The notes: generated by a model from the sequence alone, not told the origin. Positions 1-7,624 are shown, counted from the stretch's first letter. The stretch: DNA of 17,415 bases from an uncultured Clostridium sp. (GCA_900553365.1 USDL01000022.1:1-17415); one strand, 5' to 3'. A program made the numbers and translations.

Positions 1-82
1 GTGTGCGTATTTTTCAACTTGTATATTATACCAAACTGAAAGCCCAAAGTCAATAGTTTTAGTCTAAAAAAGCAATATATTA

Positions 83-118
83 TAAAAAAGAGGAGTACTT
101 TTATATACTCCCCTTTTC
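83..118 (-). terminator. Rho-independent terminator of the small gene at 137-463
   Basis: Read on the minus strand, a stem of about 12 pairs (arms AAAAGGGGAGTA and TACTCCTCTTTT, one G-U pair, 8-base loop) runs directly into a run of T. It starts 18 bases past the stop of the small gene and fits its transcription end. The 82 bases further left hold nothing I can recognise. Confidence 0.75.
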
Positions 119-136
119 TTTTTCATAGGTCTACAT

Positions 137-463
137 TTAATGAATTTCGTAGACTCCATTTTCATTAATGGTAACAATAATTGTTCCATTTTTCACACCA
201 TCGATAAAATCATTCGCTACTTTGTCGGATATTCTTTTTTTGTTGAAATATTTTTTTGCTCTGGCTTTCATATCGAATGTGTAGAATTTACCATTTTCTC
301 TGAAAGTCATTTCAAGACTTGCTGGTTTACTTAAAATCCAGTTTCCATTGTCTTCTCTGACTTTTGAATAGCCCTGCTTAAAGTAAGGCCGAATGTCTCG
401 AAAAGAACCTTGAACTCTAAGCTCTTCGGAATCATTGTATGTACCATTAATGAATTCAGCCAT
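137..463 (-). CDS. Small protein of unknown function, 108 aa, with an in-frame CGG codon
   Basis: I do not recognise this family. The protein is soluble and basic, with no signal peptide or membrane segment. The middle (FRENGKFYTFDMKARAKKYF) and end (TIIVTINENGVYEI) look like beta strands flanking a basic helix. The ATG start is fixed by AGAGGAG eight bases upstream and by a near-consensus promoter; a terminator follows the stop. Codon use differs from the neighbours: TTC, GAC and TAC are common, and the rare arginine codons CGA (residue 22) and CGG (residue 25) both occur. This suggests either high expression or recent acquisition. The CGG at 389-391 is the only one in the window where the unshifted frame stays open. 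A +1 shift there would give a 43-residue product ending at TAA. Whether the CGG is read as Arg, Gly or something else cannot be told from one copy. Confidence 0.75.
   Translation of the reverse strand: MAEFINGTYNDSEELRVQGSFRDIRPYFKQGYSKVREDNGNWILSKPASLEMTFRENGKFYTFDMKARAKKYFNKKRISDKVANDFIDGVKNGTIIVTINENGVYEIH
389..391 (-). other. In-frame CGG codon without an obvious +1 shift
   Basis: Codon 25 of the small gene reads ATT CGG CCT on the minus strand. The zero frame stays open to a natural stop followed by a terminator, so no shift is needed. This is the one exception among six in-frame CGG triplets in the window. After a C skip the next codon would start with C, whereas at the five shift sites it starts with A or G. 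That context difference is seen, but one exception is too few to make a rule. Confidence 0.7.
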
Positions 464-493
464 GGATATTTCTCCTCTGCTGTAAATAAAATT

Positions 494-508
494 TCACCAT
501 TTTGGTGA
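494..508 (-). promoter_or_regulatory. Operator-like inverted repeat at the start of the small-gene transcript
   Basis: TCACCA-TTT-TGGTGA is a perfect 6+6 inverted repeat with a 3-base centre. It begins about 8 bases after the -10 box, so it covers the expected transcription start and lies between promoter and ribosome site. That is a classic repressor operator position. The regulator is unknown; a short RNA hairpin in the leader is the alternative. Confidence 0.5.
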
Positions 509-515
509 TTATTTA

Positions 516-545
516 ATTATACCACGCGTTTCCATATTATGTCAA
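516..545 (-). promoter_or_regulatory. Sigma-A promoter of the small gene
   Basis: On the minus strand TTGACA (540-545) and TATAAT (516-521) are separated by 18 bases. Both boxes match consensus exactly, the strongest promoter in the window, reading towards the gene at 463. An imperfect inverted repeat (552-578, arms about 9 pairs with a bulge) sits just upstream of the -35 box. Confidence 0.8.
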
Positions 546-753
546 GTTTATGTTGACTCTGCTTAGTTTCAGAGTAACACTTCTTAAAACTATTTCGAGA
601 TATTTAGTTAGTATATTTGTAATATGTGCAAATAATGGTTTGTTTATATACTTTATTTAATTTCATTTTATTAATTTCTGTCAAATTTATGTATATTTTT
701 CTATTTTTTTCAAATACTAATTTTGAACATAATAAGAAAAAGGAGGTAATGTT
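546..753. other. Intergenic region upstream of spoVT, mostly empty
   Basis: There is no ORF with a ribosome site here. Apart from the inverted repeat at 552-578 (GTTGACTCTG against CAGAGTAAC, no T run on either side) and a possible sporulation promoter before spoVT, the stretch is plain AT-rich DNA. Confidence 0.5.
691..719 (+). promoter_or_regulatory. Possible forespore (sigma G/F-like) promoter of spoVT
   Basis: GTATA (691-695) is followed after 17 bases by AATACTA (713-719). This resembles the sigma-G pattern (GxATR, then CATAMTA) seen before spoVT in Bacillus. No good sigma-A pair is seen nearer the gene. In DNA this AT-rich the match could be chance. Confidence 0.3.
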
Positions 754-1308
754 TTGAAAGCAACTGGAGTCGTAAGAAGAATTGACGATTTGGGTAGAAT
801 TGTTATTCCTAAAGAAATTAGAAGAACCCTACACATTAAAGAAGGAGACCCACTTGAAATTTTTACTGATAAAGAAGGAGAAATTATTTTAAAGAAATAC
901 TCACCTATTGGCGAACTTTCGGAATTTGCTACAGGTTATGCTGAAACTCTTTCAAAAACAACTGGTCATATTGCTTGTATAACAGATAAAGACACTGTTA
1001 TTGCCGTTTCTGGTGGTTCTAAAAAAGAATTTTTGGAGCAATCTTTAAGTCCTGAATTGGAAAAAGTTATCGAAAACAAAGAAATATATACAAGTAAAGC
1101 AAATAATGAAATTGCTTTGCCTATCACTCAAAATGATAATAAGCAATGGCGTTATAATTCACAAGTTATTTATCCTATCATAGCTGATGGAGATGTTATT
1201 GGAAGTGTTATTTTACTTTCTAAAGAACAAAATACACAAATGGGAGATACAGAGTTAAAAGTAGTTCAGTCAGCGGCTGGATTTTTAAGTAGCCAAATGG
1301 ATGTTTAA
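754..1308 (+). CDS. spoVT: Stage V sporulation regulator SpoVT, 184 aa
   Basis: SpoVT is a DNA-binding regulator of late forespore (sigma-G) genes, needed for spore coat and cortex maturation and for germination. Residues 1-50 are an AbrB-type swapped-hairpin domain (MKATGVVRRIDDLGRIVIPK, then RRTLHIKEGDPLEIF). Residues 55-184 form the GAF-like effector domain. Length is close to the usual 178 aa. The start is TTG, chosen because AGGAGGT lies six bases upstream and the conserved N-terminus begins there. The gene stands alone on the plus strand and ends in a terminator shared with the convergent YlbF-family gene. Its presence means the organism very likely sporulates. It has no in-frame CGG. 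Confidence 0.93.
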   Translation: MKATGVVRRIDDLGRIVIPKEIRRTLHIKEGDPLEIFTDKEGEIILKKYSPIGELSEFATGYAETLSKTTGHIACITDKDTVIAVSGGSKKEFLEQSLSPELEKVIENKEIYTSKANNEIALPITQNDNKQWRYNSQVIYPIIADGDVIGSVILLSKEQNTQMGDTELKVVQSAAGFLSSQMDV

Positions 1309-1320
1309 TTAAATAATACA

Positions 1321-1352
1321 AATGGATGGAAGTTTTGCCTCCATCCATTTTT
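1321..1352 (+). terminator. Terminator after spoVT
   Basis: A perfect 10-pair stem (AATGGATGGA / TCCATCCATT, 9-base loop) is followed by TTTTG. It lies in the 51-base gap between two convergent genes. The minus side (TTTGTATTATTT) is weaker but may also stop the YlbF-family transcript. Confidence 0.8.
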
Positions 1353-1359
1353 GTATGTT

Positions 1360-1689
1360 TTAAAGTATATCCTTTACAGATTCGCTTATGATTTTATTTA
1401 CATCAGCAAGCATTATATTAAAACGTACTTCCATATCAAAGTATTCTTTTATTTGCTTGTCCGCATTTAAAATGTTATACATCTCTTGTAATTTTTTCAT
1501 TTTTTCTGGATCATCTTTCCCTTGAAATGACATTACTTGTACATCATATCTTATTTTTTCAAAATCATCTATTTTTGTTTTCATTTCTGGATTATTTACC
1601 ATTTCTTCTTTTGCTTTTTTAAATTCTTTATATTCTCTACTTTCTTGAATTGCTTTTGCTAGGTTATTGGCCTCATCATATACATACAT
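1360..1689 (-). CDS. YlbF/YmcA-family small helical protein, 109 aa
   Basis: The protein is all-helical and charged. Its pattern (YDEANNLAKAIQESREYKEF, then MVNNPEMKTKIDDFEKIRYD, and a C-terminal MEVRFNIMLADVNKII) fits the YlbF/YmcA/YheA family (DUF964). Relatives YlbF (RicF) and YmcA (RicA) in Bacillus act with YaaT in RNA-processing and sporulation or biofilm control. Which paralogue this is cannot be decided; it is closest in style to YheA. The ATG is set by AAAGGAGG nine bases upstream. It lies downstream of the glycosyltransferase gene with a 63-base gap that holds a hairpin, so the two may share a transcript. No metal-binding motif is visible. Confidence 0.8.
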   Translation of the reverse strand: MYVYDEANNLAKAIQESREYKEFKKAKEEMVNNPEMKTKIDDFEKIRYDVQVMSFQGKDDPEKMKKLQEMYNILNADKQIKEYFDMEVRFNIMLADVNKIISESVKDIL

Positions 1690-1712
1690 ATTTATTTTCC
1701 TCCTTTTTTTAA

Positions 1713-1734
1713 GGAACGACTTGTTCTTCGTTCC
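1713..1734 (-). other. Intergenic hairpin between glycosyltransferase and YlbF-family genes
   Basis: GGAACGA and TCGTTCC pair over 7 bases with an 8-base loop. On the transcribed strand it is followed by TTAAAAAAAGGAGG, not a T run, so it is not a standard terminator. It ends about 9 bases before the next ribosome site. It may be a processing, stability or translation-control element. Confidence 0.45.
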
Positions 1735-1752
1735 CTACATATGTGTCATATT

Positions 1753-3045
1753 TTAAGCATAGGCTTGACGTTTTTTGAATGATAATAGATTTGTAATTTC
1801 GTTTTCTGTTCCTTTTGCTTTTTTTGTTTTCTTTGCTTTTTCTTGAAGCATTTGATTTGCTTGACGTTCTGCCATTGTTTGACAAATTGCTTTTTCATAG
1901 GTAAAATATGTATCTTGTGCAATTTTTGCCCAGTTATATTCATTTTTAACTTTTAATTTTGCTTGTTTTGTTACTTTATCACATAATTCTGGATTTAATA
2001 ATAGGGCTAGTATTGAGTCTGCTAATGAATTTGGATTTCCTGCATAGCTCTTCATGCCATCTACTCCATGTTCTACTATTTCATTTAATCCTCCAACATC
2101 TGATACAACTGTTGGCACTCCTGCAAGCATTGCTTCTAGTGCTACTATTCCAAATGGTTCATAAGTGCTTGGGAACACTGAAACATCAGCACATTTATAC
2201 ATTTTTGATACTTGCTTTGCGTTTAAATAGCCTGTAAAATATACTTTCTGGCTTAATCCCATACTATTTACTTGCTCTTTTAGCTCGTCTATCATTCCGC
2301 CTTTTCCTGCTATTATTAATTTAGCATCATGATAGCCTTCTAAAATTTTTGGCATTGCTGAAATTAAGTGTTGTACTCCTTTTTCATATACTAGTCTTCC
2401 CATAAATAGTATTATTTTTTCATTATCTGCTGCATATTGTCTTCTAAAATCATAGTCTCTTTCTACTCCTGTATAAGAGTTTATGTTTACTCCATTTGCA
2501 ATTACATTTATTTTTTCATAAGGCAAACCAAATAGTCTTTGTAAATCATTTTTCATAAATTTGCTGTTTACTATTACTTCTGATGATTCATAAGTTAATA
2601 GCCATTCTGTATCATTAATATATCTTTGTGTTTCATCATGTATTCCGCTGTTTCTTCCTGCTTCTGTTGCATGAATTGTACATACTAGTGGTATTCCATA
2701 AGAATTTTTTAATGTTTTTGCACTATATGCTACTAGCCAGTCATGTGCGTGTATAACATCAAATTTTCCATTTTTCTGTATTAACTCATTTGCTTTTGCT
2801 ACCATGTTGAAATTTAATTGCATTATCCAATCAATAAAATTGTTTGGGTTAATCATAAAATTGTCTACTCTATATACATCTACGCCCTTATCATTTTCAT
2901 AATATGGCACGTTTCCTTCTTTGTATGTAATAACTGTTACCTCATGACCATCTTTAATAAGTCTTTTTGATAAATCATTTACTACTCTAGCTATTCCCCC
3001 TACTATTCTTGGTGGATATTCCCATGTTAACATTAATATTTTCAT
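1753..3045 (-). CDS. GT4-family glycosyltransferase (glycogen-synthase-like), 430 aa
   Basis: This is a GT-B fold sugar transferase using a nucleotide-sugar donor. The N-terminal half begins MKILMLTWEYPPRIVGGIAR with the GG acceptor-side loop and has HAHDW at about 99-103. The C-terminal half carries FMGRLVYEKG (214-223), IAGKGG, and the donor-binding E-x7-E motif EPFGIVALE (296-304). This pattern is shared by GT4 enzymes annotated as glycogen synthase or maltose-1-phosphate synthase (GlgM type), and by some polysaccharide transferases. The acceptor cannot be fixed from sequence, and no glg gene is nearby. A lysine-rich tail (about 395-430) is extra to the fold. The ATG lies 7-9 bases after GGAGGGAG. 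It has no in-frame CGG. Confidence 0.85.
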   Translation of the reverse strand: MKILMLTWEYPPRIVGGIARVVNDLSKRLIKDGHEVTVITYKEGNVPYYENDKGVDVYRVDNFMINPNNFIDWIMQLNFNMVAKANELIQKNGKFDVIHAHDWLVAYSAKTLKNSYGIPLVCTIHATEAGRNSGIHDETQRYINDTEWLLTYESSEVIVNSKFMKNDLQRLFGLPYEKINVIANGVNINSYTGVERDYDFRRQYAADNEKIILFMGRLVYEKGVQHLISAMPKILEGYHDAKLIIAGKGGMIDELKEQVNSMGLSQKVYFTGYLNAKQVSKMYKCADVSVFPSTYEPFGIVALEAMLAGVPTVVSDVGGLNEIVEHGVDGMKSYAGNPNSLADSILALLLNPELCDKVTKQAKLKVKNEYNWAKIAQDTYFTYEKAICQTMAERQANQMLQEKAKKTKKAKGTENEITNLLSFKKRQAYA

Positions 3046-3099
3046 TTAAAACTCCCTCCGTTTGTTTTTCCTTTGTTTACTGCTCGTATTTTTTACTAT

Positions 3100-3128
3100 A
3101 TTGTATATTATATTTTTAAAAAAGTAAA
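3100..3128 (-). promoter_or_regulatory. Possible promoter of the glycosyltransferase gene
   Basis: On the minus strand TTTACT (3123-3128) and TACAAT (3100-3105) are 17 bases apart, 55 bases upstream of the ATG. The -35 box matches consensus at 4 of 6 positions and the -10 box at 5 of 6. It overlaps the weak terminator of bofA. Confidence 0.4.
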
Positions 3129-3139
3129 CATTTTTTTAC
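3115..3139 (-). terminator. Weak AT-rich terminator after bofA
   Basis: On the minus strand GTAAA pairs with TTTAC (5 pairs), followed by a run of six T, just past the bofA stop. The stem is short, so stopping may be partial. Confidence 0.35.
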
Positions 3140-3146
3140 ATTTTTT

Positions 3147-3404
3147 TTAAAATATTTTTAGCAGTAATAACAATATTGCTCCTGGTATTCCAAACAAGCC
3201 TACAAAGATTGAAGTTACAACATTTAGCCCTATATGAAGTCCATAATTTGCTCCTATTTGGTTAATTACAAATATTAATATTCCTCCTAATATGGAGTTA
3301 AATATTAGTTTTAAAATTTTAAATGCAGAAACTTTAAAAACAGCTCCAATTATTATTATGGATATTACACAGCCTATAATTATTAATATATCGTTTAGTT
3401 CCAA
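3147..3404 (-). CDS. bofA: BofA-family pro-sigma-K processing inhibitor, 85 aa
   Basis: BofA is an integral membrane protein that, in Bacillus, holds the SpoIVFB protease inactive at the mother-cell/forespore membrane until the forespore signals, so delaying sigma-K activation. Two or three hydrophobic segments are visible (about 6-25, 30-47, 60-83). The family signature is here: N-x-x-G around 48-51, GLHIGLNVVT, then GLFGIPGAILLLLLK at the end, matching the Bacillus protein of 87 aa. The start is TTG, set by AGGGGAGGG seven bases upstream. The upstream neighbour is a yaaL-like DUF2508 gene, the same pairing as yaaL-bofA in Bacillus, which supports both calls. No spoIVF genes lie in this window. 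Confidence 0.88.
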   Translation of the reverse strand: MELNDILIIIGCVISIIIIGAVFKVSAFKILKLIFNSILGGILIFVINQIGANYGLHIGLNVVTSIFVGLFGIPGAILLLLLKIF

Positions 3405-3456
3405 AAGTAATCCCTCCCCTTTAATAGGTATGTTTTACTTTGGACAAATATTCTTT

Positions 3457-3684
3457 TTAACTTATTTTTACATTTAGTTCATGTATTGTATCAAGTTTAA
3501 ATCCTCTTTCTTTCACTTCTTTTATTAGGTAATCAAGCTTTGCTTTATGTGCTTTTATTTGATACAAGTAGTAGTCTATTAAATCTCCTTCTGCTTCCTC
3601 ATAATTTCTATTTGCAATATTTAATTCTGTTTTTGTTCTTATTATACATTCAACTAGCTGAGCGTCAATTTTATTTTTTCTCAT
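3457..3684 (-). CDS. yaaL: YaaL-like DUF2508 protein, 75 aa
   Basis: This is a small, soluble, charged helical protein (LVECIIRTKTELNIANRNYE, then LIDYYLYQIKAHKAKLDYL), typical of DUF2508, whose function is unknown. It sits directly upstream of bofA, as yaaL does in Bacillus. An in-frame TTG at 3717 would add 11 residues, but it has no ribosome site. The ATG at 3684 has GAGGAG eight bases upstream, and the domain starts there. A TATAAT about 20 bases upstream of that ATG may be its -10 box, but I see no convincing -35. The 52-base gap to bofA holds only the bofA ribosome site. Confidence 0.75.
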   Translation of the reverse strand: MRKNKIDAQLVECIIRTKTELNIANRNYEEAEGDLIDYYLYQIKAHKAKLDYLIKEVKERGFKLDTIHELNVKIS

Positions 3685-3743
3685 GTTTAATCTCCTCACA
3701 ATTTTTATTATATACAAAATTTGGGAAATTATTTATTTTTTTA

Positions 3744-3772
3744 TTGATATTTAAATTTATTTAAGTTATAAT
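3744..3772 (+). promoter_or_regulatory. Promoter of tRNA-Thr
   Basis: TTGATA (3744-3749) and a perfect TATAAT (3767-3772) are 17 bases apart. The -10 box ends 8 bases before the mature tRNA, so transcription starts at or within a base or two of the tRNA 5' end. Confidence 0.8.
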
Positions 3773-3780
3773 ACTTTTAT

Positions 3781-3856
3781 GCCATTATAGCTCAGTTGGT
3801 AGAGCAACAGATTCGTAACCTGTAGGTCGGGAGTTCAATTCTCCCTAGTGGCTCCA
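3781..3856 (+). tRNA. tRNA-Thr, anticodon CGT (reads ACG)
   Basis: The cloverleaf folds fully. The acceptor stem is GCCATTA with TAGTGGC (one G-U). The D stem is GCTC/GAGC. The anticodon stem ACAGA/CCTGT has one A-C mismatch next to the loop TTCGTAA, giving anticodon CGT. The T stem is GGGAG/CTCCC around TTCAATT. The discriminator is T and CCA is encoded. It is 76 bases long. It stands alone with its own promoter and terminator. Confidence 0.93.
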
Positions 3857-3858
3857 TT

Positions 3859-3892
3859 AAGGCCAAAAAGGTTTTTCTTGTTGGCCTTTTTT
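3859..3892 (+). terminator. Terminator after tRNA-Thr
   Basis: AAGGCCAA pairs with TTGGCCTT; the stem extends inward by AAG/CTT past one mismatch and is followed by TTTT. It starts 2 bases after the tRNA CCA. Confidence 0.85.
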
Positions 3893-3950
3893 AATTTTTT
3901 ATGAATAAATTTTGTAATTAATTATAATAATATGATTATGGAGGTAAATT

Positions 3951-4142
3951 ATGAAAACTTTGTATTATATTGTACTTACACTTGTTATAATAGGAGCGTT
4001 AAACTGGTTGCTTATTGGTCTTTTTAATTTTGATTTAGTTGCTATGTTATTTGGGGAAATGAGTGTTCTTAGTAGAATTATTTATGTTTTAGTTGGTATA
4101 AGCGGTTTAATTTCAATAGGTTTATATTCAAAAATAGACTAG
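3951..4142 (+). CDS. DUF378 small membrane protein, 63 aa
   Basis: This is a tiny two-helix membrane protein of the DUF378 (YuzA) family, function unknown. Helix 1 (about 4-25) ends in the family signature GALNWLLIGLFNFDLVA. Helix 2 spans about 39-58. The ATG has GGAGGT five bases upstream. A TATAAT at 3923-3928 could serve as -10, but no clear -35 is present. It is a single-gene unit between the tRNA terminator and a strong bidirectional terminator. Confidence 0.85.
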   Translation: MKTLYYIVLTLVIIGALNWLLIGLFNFDLVAMLFGEMSVLSRIIYVLVGISGLISIGLYSKID

Positions 4143-4152
4143 ATTTTATCAT

Positions 4153-4196
4153 AAAAAAGTCAACTTTACGTAGGATTACGTGAAATTGACTTTTTT
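4153..4196 (+). terminator. Strong bidirectional terminator between convergent genes
   Basis: Two 20-base arms (4153-4172 and 4177-4196) pair with one mismatch and one G-U around a GGAT loop. The outer end is A6/T6, so it ends transcription of the DUF378 gene on the plus strand and of the surface-protein gene on the minus strand. Confidence 0.9.
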
Positions 4197-4211
4197 GGTT
4201 TAATTATGAAT

Positions 4212-5654
4212 TTATTTGAATCTTCTTCCTTTTGCTGGTTTTTCATATTTTTCTATTTGGTCTTCTGATTCTGGCATATTATTGTTTTCTTCAATTTTTT
4301 CAATGTTTTCTACATTTTCGTTATTTTCTTCTTCAATGTTGTTTGCCATTTCTGGATTTAGGGCTACGTTTGCTCTTTCTTTTAAATTATCCATATTATA
4401 TTCTGCAAGTTTTGATAGTAATTTTTGATAATTCTTATAGTCTACTGCTAGGTAAATTGTTAATCCTACAAAGGCTACTGTTGCAAATAATAACATTCCT
4501 GTAATGATTTGATTAAAGTTTGTATGAGCCCAATTTTCTACTGTTGCACCTATTCCACTAAACCAGTTTTTAATTTTTTGTGTTGTTGTTAATGGTACTA
4601 TTACTGGCTCTTCTTTTCTTTCTAATACTATAGTATATATTTTTTGCTCTTCAAGTCCATCTTCATTTGGTAATGTTACCTTTATTGTTATTTCGTTTTT
4701 TCCTGCTTTTAAATCTTCATTTCCTGATAATTCAATTTTTGCATTTTCTCTATTTGCTGTTGCTTCAATTTGCAATTTTTTAATTGTATGTGATAGTCTT
4801 TCGTTTATTTTGTATTCATAAATATTTCCAACAAATTGTGGTTCTAATACTATATTTACTTTTTCATTGTTTTCGTTTATGTATGATATTCCTAATGTTG
4901 CTAAGCTAAGCTCTGGTAATGCTCTTGTTGCATATATTTTATATGTGCTTGTACTCCCATCCTCTGCTGTTACAATTATTTCTACTGTATTATCTCCCAC
5001 TTGTAATTCATTATTTCCAACTACTTTTACTGTTGCTCTTGAGTGTTCTTGTGATGCTGATATGTTTAATTTTGTAATTTCATTGGGAACTGTTATGGCA
5101 TATTCATATACATTTTTAGCAAATTCTGGTGAAAATACACCTTCTGCAATTTGTAATGATTCTAAGTTTGAATTACTTGATTTTTTTACTGTTGGTGTTG
5201 AAGTATTTGTATTTGGTTTTGTATTATTGCTAGTATTGTTTGATGGTGTTGGAGTTGGTTCTGGCTCTGGTGTTGGAGTTGGTTCTGGAGTTGGTTGTAT
5301 AATTGCTACTGATTTTGTTTTTCCAATAGATATATCAGTTTCAGTTGCAAAGTCTCCTACAGTTCCAGATGCTGTTATTGTTACAGAACCTGAGCTACCT
5401 GCTGTACAGGTAAATGAGAGTGAACTATTTTCTAGCCATTGACTTGCAGAGCCTGTTCCTCCTGATGTTGTTGCACTTATTGGTCCTGCCGCCTCATTTA
5501 AAGTAACTGTTACTGTAAATGTCTCACCAGGGGCTACTGATGATTTAGATGTGCTAATGCTCAAAGTTGCAGCATTTGATGTGGTTTGAAAAATAAGTAA
5601 AGTAGCTAAACACATACAAATTGTAATAATAATTCTAATTGTTTTTTTGTTCAT
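4212..5654 (-). CDS. Secreted, membrane-anchored surface protein with Ig-like/cohesin-like and cadherin-like domains, 480 aa
   Basis: Residues 1-29 are a signal peptide ending SNAA. Residues 30-118 form an all-beta Ig-like domain (SSVAPGETFTVTVTL, then GSVTITASGTVGDFA) whose strand pattern resembles cohesin or Ig-like surface modules. Residues 121-160 are a PTPEP and Asn/Thr-rich linker. Residues 163-245 are a clear cadherin-like beta-sandwich repeat (LESLQIAEGVFSPEF, NVYEYAITVP, DNTVEIIVTAEDGSTSTYKI), and 250-345 a second, more diverged one. One membrane helix (383-404) follows, then an acidic Glu/Asn-rich cytoplasmic tail to 480. The layout suggests a wall-spanning anchor or scaffold. It lies 23 bases after the dockerin-bearing glucosaminidase gene, so the two are one operon. 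The AAGGAGG site is about 13 bases from the ATG, unusually far. Confidence 0.8.
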   Translation of the reverse strand: MNKKTIRIIITICMCLATLLIFQTTSNAATLSISTSKSSVAPGETFTVTVTLNEAAGPISATTSGGTGSASQWLENSSLSFTCTAGSSGSVTITASGTVGDFATETDISIGKTKSVAIIQPTPEPTPTPEPEPTPTPSNNTSNNTKPNTNTSTPTVKKSSNSNLESLQIAEGVFSPEFAKNVYEYAITVPNEITKLNISASQEHSRATVKVVGNNELQVGDNTVEIIVTAEDGSTSTYKIYATRALPELSLATLGISYINENNEKVNIVLEPQFVGNIYEYKINERLSHTIKKLQIEATANRENAKIELSGNEDLKAGKNEITIKVTLPNEDGLEEQKIYTIVLERKEEPVIVPLTTTQKIKNWFSGIGATVENWAHTNFNQIITGMLLFATVAFVGLTIYLAVDYKNYQKLLSKLAEYNMDNLKERANVALNPEMANNIEEENNENVENIEKIEENNNMPESEDQIEKYEKPAKGRRFK

Positions 5655-5677
5655 ATTTTTCTTTTGTCCTCCTTAAA

Positions 5678-7583
5678 TTATAATGAAATATTGCTACCAT
5701 TCATTATATGATTTTTAACTTTTACATAATCTGCTGGTGTGATGTTTTCATCTCCATTAACATCAGCAGCCTTCTTATATAAATCGCCTAAAGTGTTTGT
5801 TCCCATTATGTTATTTTTTATTTTTACATAATCGGCTGGTGTAATTTTTCCATCACCGTTTATATCTCCTAATTTCACTATTGTATATTCTATTTCCCCA
5901 ATTCTCAAAATTGCACCTGTTCCAAATGTTTCTCCTATAAGAGTGGCTTCTGGTATGTCTGCAATTAATGTAGTTGGCGTTACTTTTACAATTCCTTCTT
6001 CTATTCTATATTTTTCCATTGGAGCTTTTTGTATATATGCTTCTGATATATAGCCTTGTGTTCCATCTTCTAATTTTACTCTATACCAAATATGCCCATC
6101 AATTTTATAATTCATCTTGTCTATTACTGTAACTCCGTGTTCCAGCTGGTAGAACTCTTTGTACTCTAGTGTTTGTTGTTCCTGGTCCATTTCTTAAGTT
6201 GCAAATTGCTCCTATTGTTTGAGGTTCATTAACAATTTCTTGAGTATCTACATCTTGTAAATATTCTCTTGAAGCATATCCTATTATTACTTCACTTCCA
6301 GTATTATAAGCTACTCTATCCCAATAACGTCCGTCAGTATCGATTTGTTCTGCTCTTTCTATTCTCACTATGGTTGTTCCTTTTGGAACTTTTGCTTTTT
6401 CACTATAATTTATTGATGGCCCACTTCTTATTGAAAGTGGTGTATATTGAGTATTTACTACAACATTTTCTGTATGTAGTGATATTTTTCTTCCTGGTCT
6501 TTCTGATGCTACACTTGGCATATTTTCATATATAGGTATTATAAAGTTAAAACTACTATCTAAAATTCCTAAACCTGCATAAGCTTCATAGACTTCTGTA
6601 CTTTCGGTATATGGAGCTGATACATTTTGTTGATATTGGTGATTATATAGACTATATTTACTTGCACTATCTACATGATATTTTTGTAAATATAATGTGT
6701 CTTGATAATTTCCAATATATCCACCTTTTAGAAATGCTGCTCCTCCATGTATAGAATATTCTGGGTTTGTCCAACCACTTGATTTTGCTTTTTCTAATCC
6801 TCGTTTTATTATTTCTGGTGATGATGTTCCAGAAGCTGCAACATTAAAATAGTTATAATATCCTAAATATGTTGTTGATACTCCTGTTTCTGTATCTGTA
6901 TATGTATAATTTCCACTTATTAAGCTGCTTCCTCCGTTTCCTTGTTCTTGTCTAATTCTTGCTGCTAGGTGATATGGACTTATGTTATTAATTTTTCCAG
7001 CTTCATATATAACTTGAGCATAAGATTTATTTAAAACCTCTGTGCCGCCTTCTACGTTTAAAAAGCTAATTGTATCTTTATCCATAAATGAACCAGCAAG
7101 TATTGCTTTTACACCTTCAATAGTATGAACTTTTTCATTAAATGATAGTGTTTCAAATGCAAATATATAATCCTCGTTTAACCAATTTCTTGGATCCATA
7201 TAATATGATACTGTTTTATTTGAAGCACAGTACCAATTTCCATTTTCTTTTAAGTTTAATCCACATTCTGGGCATACCCAGTCCATTGCATTTCCTGTTG
7301 CTAATGTATAATATAACAAGCTTCTTGTATGTAATACTGTTGTTTCATTAGCTATAACATTATTCCAGTCTAAGCCTGTATAAAGTATTGTAAAATTCCA
7401 ATTTGGGTGTGCTGTCTTAAGCTCCTGCACATTTGCATATATCTCTGGATAATTTACTAGACTTGACAAATCATCTGTTCTTTCTCTTGCTTGTACATTA
7501 GTATTACTAAGTACTTCTATTATTGCATAGAAAATTATAGCTAAAGCAAGTATAATCTTCCAGCCTTTTTTTATTTTATTCAT
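5678..7583 (-). CDS. Secreted glucosaminidase with SH3b and dockerin domains, 634 aa after one +1 recoding
   Basis: This is a predicted peptidoglycan hydrolase. The ATG is at 7583, five bases after GGAGG; an in-frame TTG 12 bases earlier lies upstream of that site. Residues 1-32 are a signal peptide or anchor. Next is a region typical of clostridial beta-N-acetylglucosaminidases (HPNWNF, YYMDPRNWLN), here with a Cys-rich insert (CPECG plus Cys). The glucosaminidase core follows (about 185-310: SPYHLAARIRQEQGNGGSS, NYFNVAA, GWTNPEYSIHGGAAFL), then SH3b domains (about 370-445 and 460-515). An Ig-like stalk leads to a dockerin (571-634) with two calcium loops (DINGDGKITPADY, DVNGDENITPADY). The gene is 1,906 bases, 3n+1. 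In frame 0 it stops 9 codons after CGG at 6135-6137. Skipping the C gives AGTGVTVIDK and completes the second SH3b domain and the dockerin. Confidence 0.85.
6135..6137 (-). other. CGG recoding site in the glucosaminidase gene
   Basis: The minus strand reads ACA C GGA GTT. Base 6137 (C on the minus strand) is extra. Codon 483 is Gly if it is skipped; the frame otherwise closes after nine more codons. The site is in the second SH3b domain, before the dockerin, so unshifted product would be secreted without the dockerin. Confidence 0.8.
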
Positions 7584-7624
7584 TATTTCCTCCAACTATC
7601 ATTTGTATATTTCTAACTGATTAT

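Noticed and set aside
5678..6190. Separate 170-aa dockerin gene starting at 6190
   Set aside because: There is no good ribosome site, the first 18 residues are out-of-frame hydrolase sequence, and the protein joins perfectly to the upstream frame after one C skip.
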